The position numbers were made by a program, and so were the translations under genes. Below are positions 32,711 to 42,185 of a stretch of 64,000 bases of DNA, piece after piece. The notes beneath the pieces are model-generated. The model was not told the DNA's origin. It did not search any database and worked only from the letters and a program-made list of their open reading frames with translations. Source of the DNA: Alphaproteobacteria bacterium (GTDB lineage: Bacteria > Pseudomonadota > Alphaproteobacteria > Rhizobiales > Rhizobiaceae); the NCBI GenBank assembly GCA_018823835.1, contig JAHJHT010000002.1:62001-126000 (forward strand), given 5' to 3'. Positions within the stretch are counted from its first letter, which is position 1. Each line of letters begins with the position of its first letter.

Positions 32711-33427
32711 TCAGCCCGGCTGCAGCAGGCCGCCGGCAATGGCGAAAACGCGACGCGCACCGATCATGTAGGCCATCAGCCCGTCACGCCGGAACAGCCC
32801 GGCATAGGCGCGGTCAAGCACGTTGAGCGATCCCGTATAGGCCCCGAAGGCCGGCATGATGGCCCGCGCTCCGTCGGTGGCGAAGCAACGCCGGCGCACT
32901 GAACGGCCGCGCTGCACGATGCGGGCACAAGGATGCAGGTGGCCGGCGATCTCGCCCGCAGGCGCAGCCGCCGTGGGCTCATGCCGGAAGGTCAACGCGC
33001 CGACGGCAAGCGCATCGACGGTGTCGCCCGGCAGGCCGGCCGGTGGGCGCGGGTCGTGATTGCCGGCAACCCAGAACCAATCGCGGCCCACGGTGAGAGC
33101 CGCGAGATCGGCGCGCAAGGCAGCCGGCAGGCGGGCCGAGGCATCGGCGTCGTGAAAACTGTCGCCAAGGCTGACCACCGTCTTAGGGCGGTAGTGGTCG
33201 ATGACCGCCTGCAGCCTGAGCAGCGTCGCGGCGGTGTCATAGGGGGGCACCAGCATGCCGCGCCGGGCAAGCGAGGAACCCTTCTCCAGATGCAGGTCCG
33301 AAACGCAAAGCAGGCCAATCGCAGGAAAATAAAGCGCGCCGCGCGGATCGCACCACGCGCGCTCGCCGGCAATGGCGATCTCCGTGCCGTCGCCACGCTC
33401 GCCTGCCAAAGCACCTGCCGCCATCAA
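32711..33427 (-). CDS. pdeM: Ligase-associated DNA damage response endonuclease PdeM
   Basis: A 238-residue calcineurin-like metallophosphoesterase with all the metal motifs: SDLHLEKG, LGDSFHD, AGNHDP and AGHLHP. It acts on phosphodiester bonds and belongs to a cluster with a helicase, an exonuclease and an ATP-dependent ligase. Its ATG overlaps the helicase stop by 4 bp (33424-33427), so the two are translationally coupled. The cluster members are divergent from the exonuclease-ligase pair. Confidence 0.9.
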   Translation of the reverse strand: MMAAGALAGERGDGTEIAIAGERAWCDPRGALYFPAIGLLCVSDLHLEKGSSLARRGMLVPPYDTAATLLRLQAVIDHYRPKTVVSLGDSFHDADASARLPAALRADLAALTVGRDWFWVAGNHDPRPPAGLPGDTVDALAVGALTFRHEPTAAAPAGEIAGHLHPCARIVQRGRSVRRRCFATDGARAIMPAFGAYTGSLNVLDRAYAGLFRRDGLMAYMIGARRVFAIAGGLLQPG

Positions 33428-35940
33428 CGTCCCATCGCCTCTTCGATCAATCCTTCCGCCTCCGACAGCAGAGACTCGCTCGCCTCGCCATCGACCCGCT
33501 CCCTGCCGACCTCCAGCATGATCGGCACCGCGAGCGGCGAAATGCGTTCGAGGTCCTTATGCATGATTCGACCGCGAATGCGCGAGAGCATGTCGGCGAG
33601 CCTCCTGACATCGAGAAGCCCGGCCGCGGCATCGGCGCGCGTCGCCTTCAGCAAGATGTGGTCCGGCTCGTGGGTGCGCAGCACGTCGTAGATCAGGTCG
33701 GCCGAGACGGTCACCTGGCGGCCGCTCTTCTCCTGGCCGGGATAGCGCTTCTCGATGAGGCCAGAGATCATGGCGCAGGCACGGAAGGTGCGCTTCAGCA
33801 TCCAGCTGTCGGCAAGCCATGCATCGAGATCGTCGCCGAGCATGTCCTCGTCGAACAGTTCGCCGAGCGGGATCTTTCCCGACTTGAACATCTGCCCCAT
33901 GTCGCCAAGCGCCCAGACGCCGAGCACATAGTCGGTGGCGACAAAGCCGAGCGGGCGAGCACCCATGCGCTCGAGGCGCCGGGTCAGGAGCATGCCAAGC
34001 GTCTGGTGCGCGAGGCGCCCCTCGAAAGGGTAGGCGACCATGTAGAAGCGCTCGGCGCGCGGAAAGGTCTCGACCAGGAGGTCACCGCGTTTGGGCAGCA
34101 CCGAGACCTTCGCCTGCAGGCGCAGCCAGTCGGCGACCTGGCCCGGCAGCGCCTTCCAGCGCTTCGGATCTGCCAGCATGCCGCGCACCTGGTCGGCCAG
34201 ATAGGTCGAGAGCGGGAACTTGCCGCCACCGTAATACGGCACCTTGGCGTCCTTGCCGGGCGCGTTGGAGACATAGCACTCGTTCTCGCGGATACCCTCG
34301 AAGCGCAGGACCTTGCCGGCGAAGAGAAAGGTGTCGCCGTAGACCAGCGTCTCCAGAAACGCCTCCTCGATCTTGCCGAGCGTCGGGCCGCCGCGCGATG
34401 CCGCCCCCCTGCCGGCGCGGACATAGCGCACGTTGAGCGCCGGCACCTCGATGATGGTGCCGACATTGAGGCGGTATTGCTGGGCAACACGCGGGTGGCT
34501 GACCCGCCACAGCCCGTCCTTGGTCTTGCGGATACGGGCATAGCGCTCATAGGCCTTCAGCGCATAACCGCCGGTGGCGACGAAATCGACGACGCGGTCG
34601 AAGGTCTCGCGGTCGAGGTCGGCATAGGGCTCGGCGGTGACGACCTCGCGGTAGAGCTCGGTGGCGTCGAAGGGTGCGGCGCAGGCGGTGCCGAGGACAT
34701 GCTGCGCCAGCACGTCGAGCGCGCCGTCGACGAGCGGCGGCGTGTCCTGCGCGCCGACGGTCGAGGCCTCCAGCGCGGCGCGGCACTCCAGCACCTCGAA
34801 GCGGTTCGAGGGAACGAGGATTGCCTTGGACGGTTCGTCCATGCGGTGGTTGGCGCGGCCGATGCGCTGGGCCAGACGGCTGGCGCCCTTGGGTGCGCCG
34901 ACATGAATGACGAGGTCAACGTCGCCCCAGTCGATGCCGAGATCGAGCGTCGACGTGGCGACGACGGCACGCAGGCTGTTGGTCTCCATCGCCTTCTCGA
35001 CGCGGCGGCGCTGGCTGACGTCGAGCGAGCCGTGATGCAGCGCAATCGGCAGCGAATCCTCGTTGATCCGCCACAGTTCCTGGAACAGCAGTTCCGCCTG
35101 GCTGCGGGTGTTGACGAAGAGCAGCGAGGTGCGATGCGCCTTGACCAGTTCGTAGATCTCCGGGATCGCGTAGCGCGAGGAATGCCCTTGCCACGGCACG
35201 CGCTCGCGCGAATCGAGTACTGAGACATCGGGGCTGGCGCCGCCGGTGACGGTGATCAGCCCGGCCATGCCGCCGCGAGGCGCCTGGCCGATGAGCCAGC
35301 GGCGAAGCTGGTCGGGCTCGGCCACCGTCGCCGACAGGCCGATGGCCTGAAGGCCGGGCACCAGGGCTCGCAAGCGGGCGAGGCCGAGCGCGAGCAGGTG
35401 GCCGCGCTTGGAGGTGACCAGCGAATGCAACTCGTCGAAGACGACGTAGCGCAGGTCGGCGAAGAAGCGGGCAGCGTCCGGCCCGGCGAGCAGCAGGGCG
35501 AGTTGCTCGGGCGTGGTCAGCAATATGTCGGGCGGTGCGAGCTTCTGGCGCTGGCGCTTGTGGGCGGGGGTGTCGCCGGTGCGCGTCTCGATCACGACAG
35601 GCAGGTTCATTTCGCTCACCGGGCGGGCGAGGTTGCGCTCGATATCGACGGCGAGTGCCTTCAGCGGCGAGATGTAGAGCGTGTGGATGCCGCGCCGGGC
35701 CTCGCCTGGACGGCGTTTCGGCCTGCCGGCGAGATCGGTCAGGCTGGGCAGGAAGCCCGCCAGCGTCTTGCCGGCGCCGGTAGGAGCGATCAGGAGCAGC
35801 GAACTGCCGCGCTGCGCCTCGGCAAGAAGCTCGAGCTGGTGGGCGCGCGGCGCCCAGCCGCGTTCGGCGAACCACCTGGTAAATGGCGCGGGCAGGATGG
35901 CGGTGCTGACCGCTTGCTCGATGGGTTTCTGGCTCGTCAC
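33424..35940 (-). CDS. Ligase-associated DEXH-box DNA helicase (Lhr-like)
   Basis: An 838-residue superfamily 2 helicase. Walker A is APTGAGKT at about 52-59, the DEAH-type box is DELH with SLVTSKRGHL, and later motifs include IGLSATV, LHHGSLDVSQRRRVE and HVGAPKGASRLAQRIGRANHR. A winged-helix and beta region follows, as in Lhr core proteins. The family works with PdeM, an SNM1-like exonuclease and ATP-dependent ligase in an inferred DNA-damage pathway; it uses ATP to translocate on or unwind DNA. Its start is 139 bp from the divergent exonuclease gene. Confidence 0.93.
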   Translation of the reverse strand: MTSQKPIEQAVSTAILPAPFTRWFAERGWAPRAHQLELLAEAQRGSSLLLIAPTGAGKTLAGFLPSLTDLAGRPKRRPGEARRGIHTLYISPLKALAVDIERNLARPVSEMNLPVVIETRTGDTPAHKRQRQKLAPPDILLTTPEQLALLLAGPDAARFFADLRYVVFDELHSLVTSKRGHLLALGLARLRALVPGLQAIGLSATVAEPDQLRRWLIGQAPRGGMAGLITVTGGASPDVSVLDSRERVPWQGHSSRYAIPEIYELVKAHRTSLLFVNTRSQAELLFQELWRINEDSLPIALHHGSLDVSQRRRVEKAMETNSLRAVVATSTLDLGIDWGDVDLVIHVGAPKGASRLAQRIGRANHRMDEPSKAILVPSNRFEVLECRAALEASTVGAQDTPPLVDGALDVLAQHVLGTACAAPFDATELYREVVTAEPYADLDRETFDRVVDFVATGGYALKAYERYARIRKTKDGLWRVSHPRVAQQYRLNVGTIIEVPALNVRYVRAGRGAASRGGPTLGKIEEAFLETLVYGDTFLFAGKVLRFEGIRENECYVSNAPGKDAKVPYYGGGKFPLSTYLADQVRGMLADPKRWKALPGQVADWLRLQAKVSVLPKRGDLLVETFPRAERFYMVAYPFEGRLAHQTLGMLLTRRLERMGARPLGFVATDYVLGVWALGDMGQMFKSGKIPLGELFDEDMLGDDLDAWLADSWMLKRTFRACAMISGLIEKRYPGQEKSGRQVTVSADLIYDVLRTHEPDHILLKATRADAAAGLLDVRRLADMLSRIRGRIMHKDLERISPLAVPIMLEVGRERVDGEASESLLSEAEGLIEEAMGR

Positions 35941-36078
35941 GATGGAGACCTAGCGCGGGGCACACGTCCGGCCAAGCAGATTCTGGAACAAAAGGGGATC
36001 AGTGGTTGCACAAGCTGCGATGGCAGCATGATTCCCGGGAGCCCTTCCCTGTCGCCGGGAAGCACCTATCTTCTGGCA

Positions 36079-37089
36079 ATGCGCCCTCGCGACCTGCTTC
36101 ACCCCCGACCCGAAGGGCTCTACTGCCCGCCCGGCGATTTCTATATCGACCCGGTACGACCGGTCGAACGCGCGCTCATCACGCACGGCCATTCCGATCA
36201 CGCGCGCTCGGGCCACCGCTCGGTTCTGGCGACGCAGCAGACGCTCGACATCATGGCGCTGCGCTACGGCGCGGACTTCGCCGGCACGACACAGGCGGCA
36301 GCGCTTGGCACTCCGCTCGACGTCAACGGCGTCTCGATCACCTTTCACCCCGCCGGGCACGTGCTCGGATCGGCGCAGATCGCCGTCGAGCACGGCGGCA
36401 TCCGAATCGTCGCATCCGGCGACTACAAGCGGCAGGCGGACGCGACCTGCGCGCCTTTCGAGCCGGTGGCCTGCGACGTCTTCATCACCGAGGCGACCTT
36501 CGGGCTGCCGGTGTTTCGCCATCCGCCCGACACGCACGAGATCGACCAGCTGCTGAAGTCCACTCAGCAGTTCCCCGAGCGGGCGCACCTCGTCGGCGCC
36601 TATGCGCTCGGCAAGGCACAGCGCGTTATCAGGCTGATCCGTGACGCCGGCTACGACAGGCCGATCTTCATCCACGGCGCGCTGGCAAAGCTCTGCGATT
36701 ACTACGAGGGCGAGGGAATCGCGCTTGGCGAGTTGCGGCCGGCAACCGTCGAGGGCGGCTCAAAGGGAGATTTTGCCGGCGCCATCGTCGTCGGGCCGCC
36801 GTCAGCCTTCGCCGACCGCTGGGCGCGGCGGCTTCCCGACCCGATGTCGTGTTTCGCGTCCGGCTGGATGCGCATTCGCCAGCGCGCCAAGCAGGGCGGC
36901 GTCGAACTGCCGCTGATCATCTCCGACCACGGCGACTGGGACGAGTTGACGCGCACCATCGAGGAGACCGGGGCCAGGGAGGTGTGGGCGACGCATGGCC
37001 GCGAGGAAGCGCTGGTGCGCTGGTGCGAGTTGCAGGGCATCGCAGCGCAGCCGCTGCATCTCGTCGGCTACGAGGACGAGGGCGACTGA
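36079..37089 (+). CDS. Ligase-associated DNA exonuclease (metallo-beta-lactamase/SNM1-like)
   Basis: A product of 336 residues from the ATG at 36079 matches the family length; an ATG at 36028 is the alternative. The MBL fold shows THGHSDHARSG (HxHxDH) near residue 36-45, HPAGHVLGSAQI, and SGDYKRQADATCAPFEP with the metal Asp. The C-terminal beta-CASP-like part follows (HLVGAYALGKAQRVIRLI; ISDHGDWDELTRTIEETGAREVWATHGREE). It should digest DNA 5'-3' in the repair pathway with the ligase. Its stop overlaps the ligase start by one base (TGATG). Confidence 0.9.
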   Translation: MRPRDLLHPRPEGLYCPPGDFYIDPVRPVERALITHGHSDHARSGHRSVLATQQTLDIMALRYGADFAGTTQAAALGTPLDVNGVSITFHPAGHVLGSAQIAVEHGGIRIVASGDYKRQADATCAPFEPVACDVFITEATFGLPVFRHPPDTHEIDQLLKSTQQFPERAHLVGAYALGKAQRVIRLIRDAGYDRPIFIHGALAKLCDYYEGEGIALGELRPATVEGGSKGDFAGAIVVGPPSAFADRWARRLPDPMSCFASGWMRIRQRAKQGGVELPLIISDHGDWDELTRTIEETGAREVWATHGREEALVRWCELQGIAAQPLHLVGYEDEGD

Positions 37090-38693
37090 TGCAGCGCTTC
37101 GCCGAACTGCTCGACCGTCTCGTGCTGACGCCCGCCCGCAACGGCAAGCTTCGGCTGCTGACCGATTATTTCCGGACGGTCGAGGACCCCGACCGCGGCC
37201 TCGCGCTCGCCGCCATAACCGGCGACCTGTCGATCGCGTCGATCAAGCCGGCAATGCTGCGCGCGCTGGTCGCCGAACGCATGGATCCGGTGCTGTTCGG
37301 CTATTCCTACGACTATGTCGGCGACCTTGCCGAAACCGTCTCGCTGGTCTGGCCGGAACCCGGGCCTGAACGGCGCGCCAACCGCACCCCCACACTCGAC
37401 GAGGTGGTGACGAAACTGCAGACGGCCAGCCGCTCGGACGGGCCGACCGTTCTGTCTGCCCTGCTCGACAGCGCAAACATCGAGGCGCGCTACGCGATCA
37501 TCAAGCTGGTGACGGGCGGCCTACGGGTCGGCATGTCGGCAAGGCTCGCCAAGCAGGCTCTGGCCGAATTCGGCGCGGTCGACGTCGGCGAGATCGAGGA
37601 GCTCTGGCACGGGCTGACACCGCCCTACATAGAGCTCTTCGCATGGCTGGAGGGCCGCACCGGCAAGCCGGAGCGCACGGCCAAGGCGATGTTCAGCCCG
37701 GTTATGCTGTCGACGCCGGTCGGCGACAACGACCTCGAGAAGCTCGACCCGGCGGACTACGCGGCCGAGTGGAAGTGGGACGGCATCCGCGTGCAGGCCG
37801 TGTCGGAGGGCGGCGTCCGGCGTCTCTATTCGCGCACCGGCGACGACGTGTCGGGCGCCTTTCCCGACCTTGTCGACGCGATGGATTTCGAAGGGGCGCT
37901 CGACGGCGAGTTGCTGGTCGGCAATCCGGCGGAGGCCACGGGCACCTTTTCCGACCTGCAGCAGCGGCTTAACCGCAAGACGGTTTCGCCGAAGATCCGC
38001 GACCGGTTTCCCGCCTTCATGCGCTGCTACGACGTGCTGATGATCGGCGGGCAGGACATGCGTGCCCTGCCCTTCGTCGAGCGACGGCCGAGACTGGAGG
38101 CCTTTGTGGCCGAGCTCGACCCGACGCGCTTCGACCTGTCGCCGCTGGCGCCGTTCACCGGCTGGGAGGCACTCGACGGGATGCGCAAGAACCCGCCGCA
38201 CCCGGTGATCGAGGGGGTGATGCTGAAGCGCCTCGACTCGGCCTATGTCGCCGGGCGGCCGAAAGGGCCATGGTTCAAGTGGAAGCGCGACCCGCACACG
38301 GTGGACGCGGTGCTGATGTACGCGCAGCGCGGCCACGGCAAGCGCTCGAGTTTTTACTCCGACTACACGTTCGGGGTGTGGACCGGCCCGGAAGGGGCAG
38401 AGGAACTGGTACCCGTCGGCAAGGCCTATTTCGGCTTCACCGACGAGGAGCTGAAGCAGATCGACAAATATGTGCGCGACAACACGATCGAGCGCTTCGG
38501 GCCGGTGCGCTCCGTGCGCGCCGACCGCAAGCAGGGGCTGGTGCTCGAGGTTGCCTTCGAGGGCCTGAACCGCTCGACGCGCCACAAGTCCGGCGTCGCC
38601 ATGCGGTTCCCGCGCATTTCGCGGCTGCGCTGGGACAAGCCGCCGAACGAGGCGGACCGGATCGAGGTGCTGAAGGCGCTGCTCGATGCCTGA
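37089..38693 (+). CDS. ATP-dependent DNA ligase, cisplatin/PdeM-associated type
   Basis: A 534-residue ligase. The nucleotidyl-transfer lysine is Lys229 in EWKWDGIRVQ (KxDG), followed by motif III YSRTGDDVSGAFPDL, ALDGELLVG and a C-terminal OB-fold region (WFKWKRDPHTVDAVLMYAQRGHGKRSSFYSDYTFGVW). An N-terminal DNA-binding domain (MLRALVAERMDPVLFGYSYDYVGDLAE) is included. It seals nicks with ATP in the cytoplasm. It ends the divergent half of the four-gene ligase-associated repair cluster. This is distinct from the NAD-dependent LigA expected elsewhere. Confidence 0.94.
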   Translation: MQRFAELLDRLVLTPARNGKLRLLTDYFRTVEDPDRGLALAAITGDLSIASIKPAMLRALVAERMDPVLFGYSYDYVGDLAETVSLVWPEPGPERRANRTPTLDEVVTKLQTASRSDGPTVLSALLDSANIEARYAIIKLVTGGLRVGMSARLAKQALAEFGAVDVGEIEELWHGLTPPYIELFAWLEGRTGKPERTAKAMFSPVMLSTPVGDNDLEKLDPADYAAEWKWDGIRVQAVSEGGVRRLYSRTGDDVSGAFPDLVDAMDFEGALDGELLVGNPAEATGTFSDLQQRLNRKTVSPKIRDRFPAFMRCYDVLMIGGQDMRALPFVERRPRLEAFVAELDPTRFDLSPLAPFTGWEALDGMRKNPPHPVIEGVMLKRLDSAYVAGRPKGPWFKWKRDPHTVDAVLMYAQRGHGKRSSFYSDYTFGVWTGPEGAEELVPVGKAYFGFTDEELKQIDKYVRDNTIERFGPVRSVRADRKQGLVLEVAFEGLNRSTRHKSGVAMRFPRISRLRWDKPPNEADRIEVLKALLDA

Positions 38694-38699
38694 GGTGGG

Positions 38700-39851
38700 C
38701 TATTCTACGACCGAGACGCGGATCTGGTAGATGTCGACCGCATTGCCCTCATTGGCAAAGTCGGAATTGATCGCCAACGAACCGCCCGACCCCGGACGGC
38801 CCTCAGGCAGTTCGACATCGAAAAGGTACTCGGCGCGCTCATAGCCGACGACGTAGCGACGTCGCCCGCAGTCTCCGAGCTCGCCGAAATCGCAGCTGAT
38901 CGAGATCTCCGTCTCCTTGCCTTCTTCCGCCCGCGCGACGATGTCGAAGACGACCTTGCGACCGGCGATCTGCTCCAGAATGCCCTGCCCGACGTCGAAG
39001 ATGACGGACGCGCCGCCGCCCGACCTGATGCTCAGGTAAGGGCCCGATTCATCCTCGCTCACTTCTGCGGTGGCACCGGAGGGCGCATTGACAGCCGAGG
39101 AATCGGCGGGCGCGAAAACGGTGATCCAGTTGCGGCGATCCTGCGCGGCTCCCGGCTCCGAAAGGCCGGGGGGCGTGGCGTCGGGATCGAAGTCCTCGCC
39201 CTCCATGACCATGGGCGGGTTATGCACCGAAGTGTCGATTTCGGACGGCAGCTTGAACAAGTCGACCTCGAAAGCCCACCAGCCGGCGATGGCAGCCGCG
39301 GCGAAGAGCGTGACGGCGACGAACATCGCAGCCAGCGGCCGACGCCTCGGGCGGGCACGCCGCTCGTCACGATCGGGCGCTACCTCGGCGCCAGGCAGCG
39401 CAGACTTCGCGGCTCCCGGACGGCGGGCCGGCGCAACGCCGATATCGACGCGGGGCTCGGGTCCGGCAGCAGGATTGACGGCACCGCCGTTTGACGGCCG
39501 CTCGAGATGCACGGGCGGTGCAGCCGCCTCGGCGCGAGCGGGCGCCTGGCGGTCCGGCGAGACCTCCGGCACGGCGGCCCCGGGCTGCGGGCCTGCCTGG
39601 GTTGCCGCGGGTTCCGGCGAATCAACCGGCTCTGGCGGCAGGGCCGGCATGAATTCCGATTCGATGCTGGTGATGCGTGCCTGCAGGTTCTTGCGACGCT
39701 TGATTGCGACCTCGACCGTCAGGTTCGGCTGGGACTGCGTGGCGCGCTCCAGCGCGGCGAAGGCCGAACGGTACACCTTCTCGCGGAAGGCGCGGTCTTC
39801 GGCATTCCCCTTCTCAAGCGCGTTGCGGATCGCCTTCTCGATCGGATCCAA
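38700..39851 (-). CDS. Membrane-anchored hypothetical protein with periplasmic beta domain
   Basis: From TTG at 39851, which follows GGGGA at 9 bp, the product has 383 residues; a longer frame to 39980 would overlap the oxidoreductase gene and adds a low-complexity leader. The N-terminal part is a charged helix (LDPIEKAIRNALEKGNAEDRAFREKVYRSAFAALERA), then a Pro/Ala-rich linker with RRARPRRRPLAAMFVAVTLFAAAAIAGWW, one membrane helix. The C-terminal, probably periplasmic, domain is beta-rich (SVIFDVGQGILEQIAGRKVVFDIV..., ISCDFGELGDCGRRRYVVGYERAEYLFDVELP). Function unknown; a link with envelope stress is only a guess. It is convergent with the ligase gene, 6 bp apart. Confidence 0.65.
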   Translation of the reverse strand: MDPIEKAIRNALEKGNAEDRAFREKVYRSAFAALERATQSQPNLTVEVAIKRRKNLQARITSIESEFMPALPPEPVDSPEPAATQAGPQPGAAVPEVSPDRQAPARAEAAAPPVHLERPSNGGAVNPAAGPEPRVDIGVAPARRPGAAKSALPGAEVAPDRDERRARPRRRPLAAMFVAVTLFAAAAIAGWWAFEVDLFKLPSEIDTSVHNPPMVMEGEDFDPDATPPGLSEPGAAQDRRNWITVFAPADSSAVNAPSGATAEVSEDESGPYLSIRSGGGASVIFDVGQGILEQIAGRKVVFDIVARAEEGKETEISISCDFGELGDCGRRRYVVGYERAEYLFDVELPEGRPGSGGSLAINSDFANEGNAVDIYQIRVSVVE

Positions 39852-39945
39852 ACAATTTTCCCCATTGCGGCAGTTCGCCTCGGTGATCGTTAGCCGCCGC
39901 GGCGCAATGAGGCAACGCCTTGCCGGTCGAACAGGCGATTTTCCG

Positions 39946-40995
39946 CTAGTCGATCGCGATGCGGCAGCCTGAGGCGGCACTTTCGAAGGCGGCGTCGATC
40001 AGCCGCTGCATGTCGGCGGCGCGCCGGAAGGTGGGGTCACCATTGACGCCCGAGGTCAGCGCATCAGCGAATCGGCGCGCGTTGCGGGGCACAGGAGGCG
40101 GCGCCAGCTCGCGCCAGCGGGCAGGCTCGACATCCGCGCCGAGGCTGGCGGTGAGGCGCGACGCCTGGCCGTCGGTCTCGACCCTGAGGGCGCCAAGCGT
40201 GCCGTGCAGCGTCAGCGAGAGATCGTTGGTGTGGCCGGTGGCGTAACGGGTCGCCACGATGGTCGCCAGCGCGCCCTTGCGAAAGCGCGCCGTCATGGCC
40301 ACGCTGTCATTGGCGTCGAGCACGTAGTCGCCGATGCGCTCGCCATCGGCCTTGGGGAAGGTGACCAGCTCGGCCTGCAGGCTGGCGAAATCATCGGCCG
40401 CGCCGAAGCTCGCAAGATCGAGGATGTGAATGCCGACGTCGCCCAGGACGCCGGTCGAGCCGTGACCCGTAGAGAGGCGCCACAGCCACTGGTCCATTGT
40501 GCGCCAGTCACCCCAGGCCTTGCTGACCAGCCAGCTCTGGCGGTAGGCGGCCTCGACATGGCGCAGTTCGCCGATCTCGCCGGCCTGGACCATGGCCCGC
40601 GCCTGCTGCAGCGCCGGCGAATTTCGGTAGGTGAGGTTCACCATGTTGACGACGCCTGCTGCTTCCGCAGCCTCCGTCATGGCAAGCGCGTCTGCATGGT
40701 TCGGCGCCAGCGGCTTTTCGCAAAAGACGTGCTTGCCGGCGGCGAGGATCGCCAGCGTCGTCGCCTTGTGGGCACCGTCGGGCGTCGCGTTGATGGCGGC
40801 ATCGAAACCGTCCCAGGCAATTGCCGCCTCGAGGCTTTCGAAATGCTGCGCAATCTTGTGCCTGGCGGCGAAGGCCTCGGCCTTGCCGGGGAGGAGATCG
40901 ACGCAGGCGACGATCTCGCATTCGGGAATCTTTGCGAAATCCTCGACATGGGTGCCGGCGATACCGCCGGTGCCGAGCAGCAGCAGACGATTCAT
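39946..40995 (-). CDS. Gfo/Idh/MocA-family oxidoreductase
   Basis: A 349-residue NAD(P)-dependent sugar-type oxidoreductase. The Rossmann motif is LLGTGGIAGTH at residues 6-16, and the conserved EKPLAPN (about 94-100), with the catalytic Lys, follows TPDGAHKATTLAIL. The C-terminal domain has the dimer sheet with GDVGIHILDLASFG. It oxidises or epimerises a hydroxyl of a sugar or inositol, substrate unknown. It follows the ThuA gene by 10 bp in the same direction, so the two form an operon behind the LacI-type palindrome at 41798. Confidence 0.9.
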   Translation of the reverse strand: MNRLLLLGTGGIAGTHVEDFAKIPECEIVACVDLLPGKAEAFAARHKIAQHFESLEAAIAWDGFDAAINATPDGAHKATTLAILAAGKHVFCEKPLAPNHADALAMTEAAEAAGVVNMVNLTYRNSPALQQARAMVQAGEIGELRHVEAAYRQSWLVSKAWGDWRTMDQWLWRLSTGHGSTGVLGDVGIHILDLASFGAADDFASLQAELVTFPKADGERIGDYVLDANDSVAMTARFRKGALATIVATRYATGHTNDLSLTLHGTLGALRVETDGQASRLTASLGADVEPARWRELAPPPVPRNARRFADALTSGVNGDPTFRRAADMQRLIDAAFESAASGCRIAID

Positions 40996-41005
40996 GAAAT
41001 GGTCC

Positions 41006-41791
41006 TCAGCTCAGACCCCTGTCGCCATCGGCATGGAGACGGGCACCCTTCTGCACGATCTTCTCCTTGGCCGAAGCGACCGGCACATTGGGCGCCTCGG
41101 TGATCGCGGACCAGGCCGGTGCCGGGTTGTGCGCCCAGCGAACGGCGTTGCGCAGCACCTGCTGGACGCCTCGATTGTGATAGATGGGATAGGTCTCGTG
41201 CCCTGGCGAGAAGTAGAAGATGCGCCCGGCGCCGCGCTGCCAGGTCATGCCGGAGCGGAACACCTCGCCGCCTTCGTACCAGGATACGAATACCGTCTCC
41301 ATCGGCTCAGGCACGGCGAAGGGCTCGCCGTACATCTCGGTCTCGGCGATCTCGAGGCATTCGCCGATGCCCTGCGCGATCGGGTGGCCGCGGTTGATCG
41401 CCCAGACGCGCTCGCGCTCGCCGGCCTCGCGCCACTTCAGAGAGCATGGGGTGCCCATCAGGCGCTTGAAAATCTTGGAGTAATGGCCCGAATGCAGGAC
41501 GATCAGGCCCATGCCTTCCCAGACGCGCTTCTGCACGCGCTCGACGATTTCGTCGGCGACGTCGCCATGCGCCGCATGGCCCCACCAGAGCAGCACGTCG
41601 GTTGTGGCGAGACGCTCCGTGGTCAGGCCGTGCTCGGGCTGCTGAAGAGTTGCCGTGGATGCCTCGATGGCCCCGTCGCCGGCAAGGGCGGCGGCTATCG
41701 TCGCATGCATGCCATCGGGATAGAGGGCGCGCACTTCCTTGCTGGTCTGCTCGTGGACATTTTCGCCCCAGACCACCGCTCGAATCGTCAT
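41006..41791 (-). CDS. thuA: ThuA-domain (trehalose utilization) protein
   Basis: A 261-residue ThuA-like class I glutamine-amidotransferase-fold protein: [55 protein letters not shown], and [31 protein letters not shown]. Sinorhizobium ThuA acts in trehalose/disaccharide catabolism with ThuB, a Gfo/Idh/MocA oxidoreductase. Here too the next gene is of that family. Substrate proteins for uptake are not adjacent. Translation starts at the ATG at 41791, with a GGGAG SD inside the palindrome at 41798-41817. Confidence 0.88.
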   Translation of the reverse strand: MTIRAVVWGENVHEQTSKEVRALYPDGMHATIAAALAGDGAIEASTATLQQPEHGLTTERLATTDVLLWWGHAAHGDVADEIVERVQKRVWEGMGLIVLHSGHYSKIFKRLMGTPCSLKWREAGERERVWAINRGHPIAQGIGECLEIAETEMYGEPFAVPEPMETVFVSWYEGGEVFRSGMTWQRGAGRIFYFSPGHETYPIYHNRGVQQVLRNAVRWAHNPAPAWSAITEAPNVPVASAKEKIVQKGARLHADGDRGLS

Positions 41792-41797
41792 GTTTCA

Positions 41798-41817
41798 CTC
41801 CCAAAGCGCTTTGGGAG
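41798..41817. promoter_or_regulatory. LacI-family-type operator overlapping the thuA Shine-Dalgarno
   Basis: CTCCCAAAGCGCTTTGGGAG is a perfect 20-bp palindrome with the central CG typical of LacI-family operators. It is 7 bp from the thuA start, so its right-hand GGGAG (minus strand) doubles as the SD. Binding would block both transcription start and translation entry. No LacI-family gene is in the window. Confidence 0.75.
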
Positions 41818-41962
41818 GCATAGTAGTGGGTGCAGGTGACGATGAGAAGGCGCCGCCGCGGCGTTCAGGTGAATTTTCAAATGGGCCACGCGCCCGCTTG
41901 AATTCGGCACGCAATGAAGCTATCACCCGCGCAATCCGTCGTAACGACCATGGCGGACGGCG

Positions 41963-42038
41963 GCCGCTTTAGCTCAGTTGGTAGAGCACATCATTCGTAA
42001 TGATGGGGTCAGGTGTTCGAGTCACCTAAGCGGCACCA
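41963..42038 (+). tRNA. tRNA-Thr (anticodon CGT)
   Basis: Acceptor stem GCCGCTT (41963-41969) pairs with AAGCGGC (42028-42034). The D stem, the anticodon stem CATCA/TGATG with loop TTCGTAA (anticodon CGT), and the T arm GGTGTTCGAGTCACC are all in place. A CCA end is encoded (42036-42038). It reads ACG threonine codons. No attachment site or integrase is seen beside it, so it has not been used here by an element. Confidence 0.97.
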
Positions 42039-42185
42039 ACAATCTCGCCAGATCTTCCATATCGCCCTCCACCGGATCGGGCTCTGTCGGCCCGCGGCTA
42101 TCGCCCGGCCGAAATGAGCGTAGTATCCCGGGCACGGGGCGTCGCCCTCAATTGGCATCGTGCAGTCATACGGGGCAATGGGATC

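Noticed and set aside
33559-35223. 554-codon plus-strand frame under the helicase gene
   Set aside because: Opposite-strand shadow of a fully supported DEXH helicase; no domain of its own.
35398-36078. N-terminal extension of the exonuclease
   Set aside because: It would overlap the divergent helicase gene and has no homologous look; the 336-residue form matches the family.
41963-42038. tRNA-Thr as an integration hotspot
   Set aside because: No integrase, no partial tRNA repeat and no accessory genes follow; the neighbours are chromosomal.
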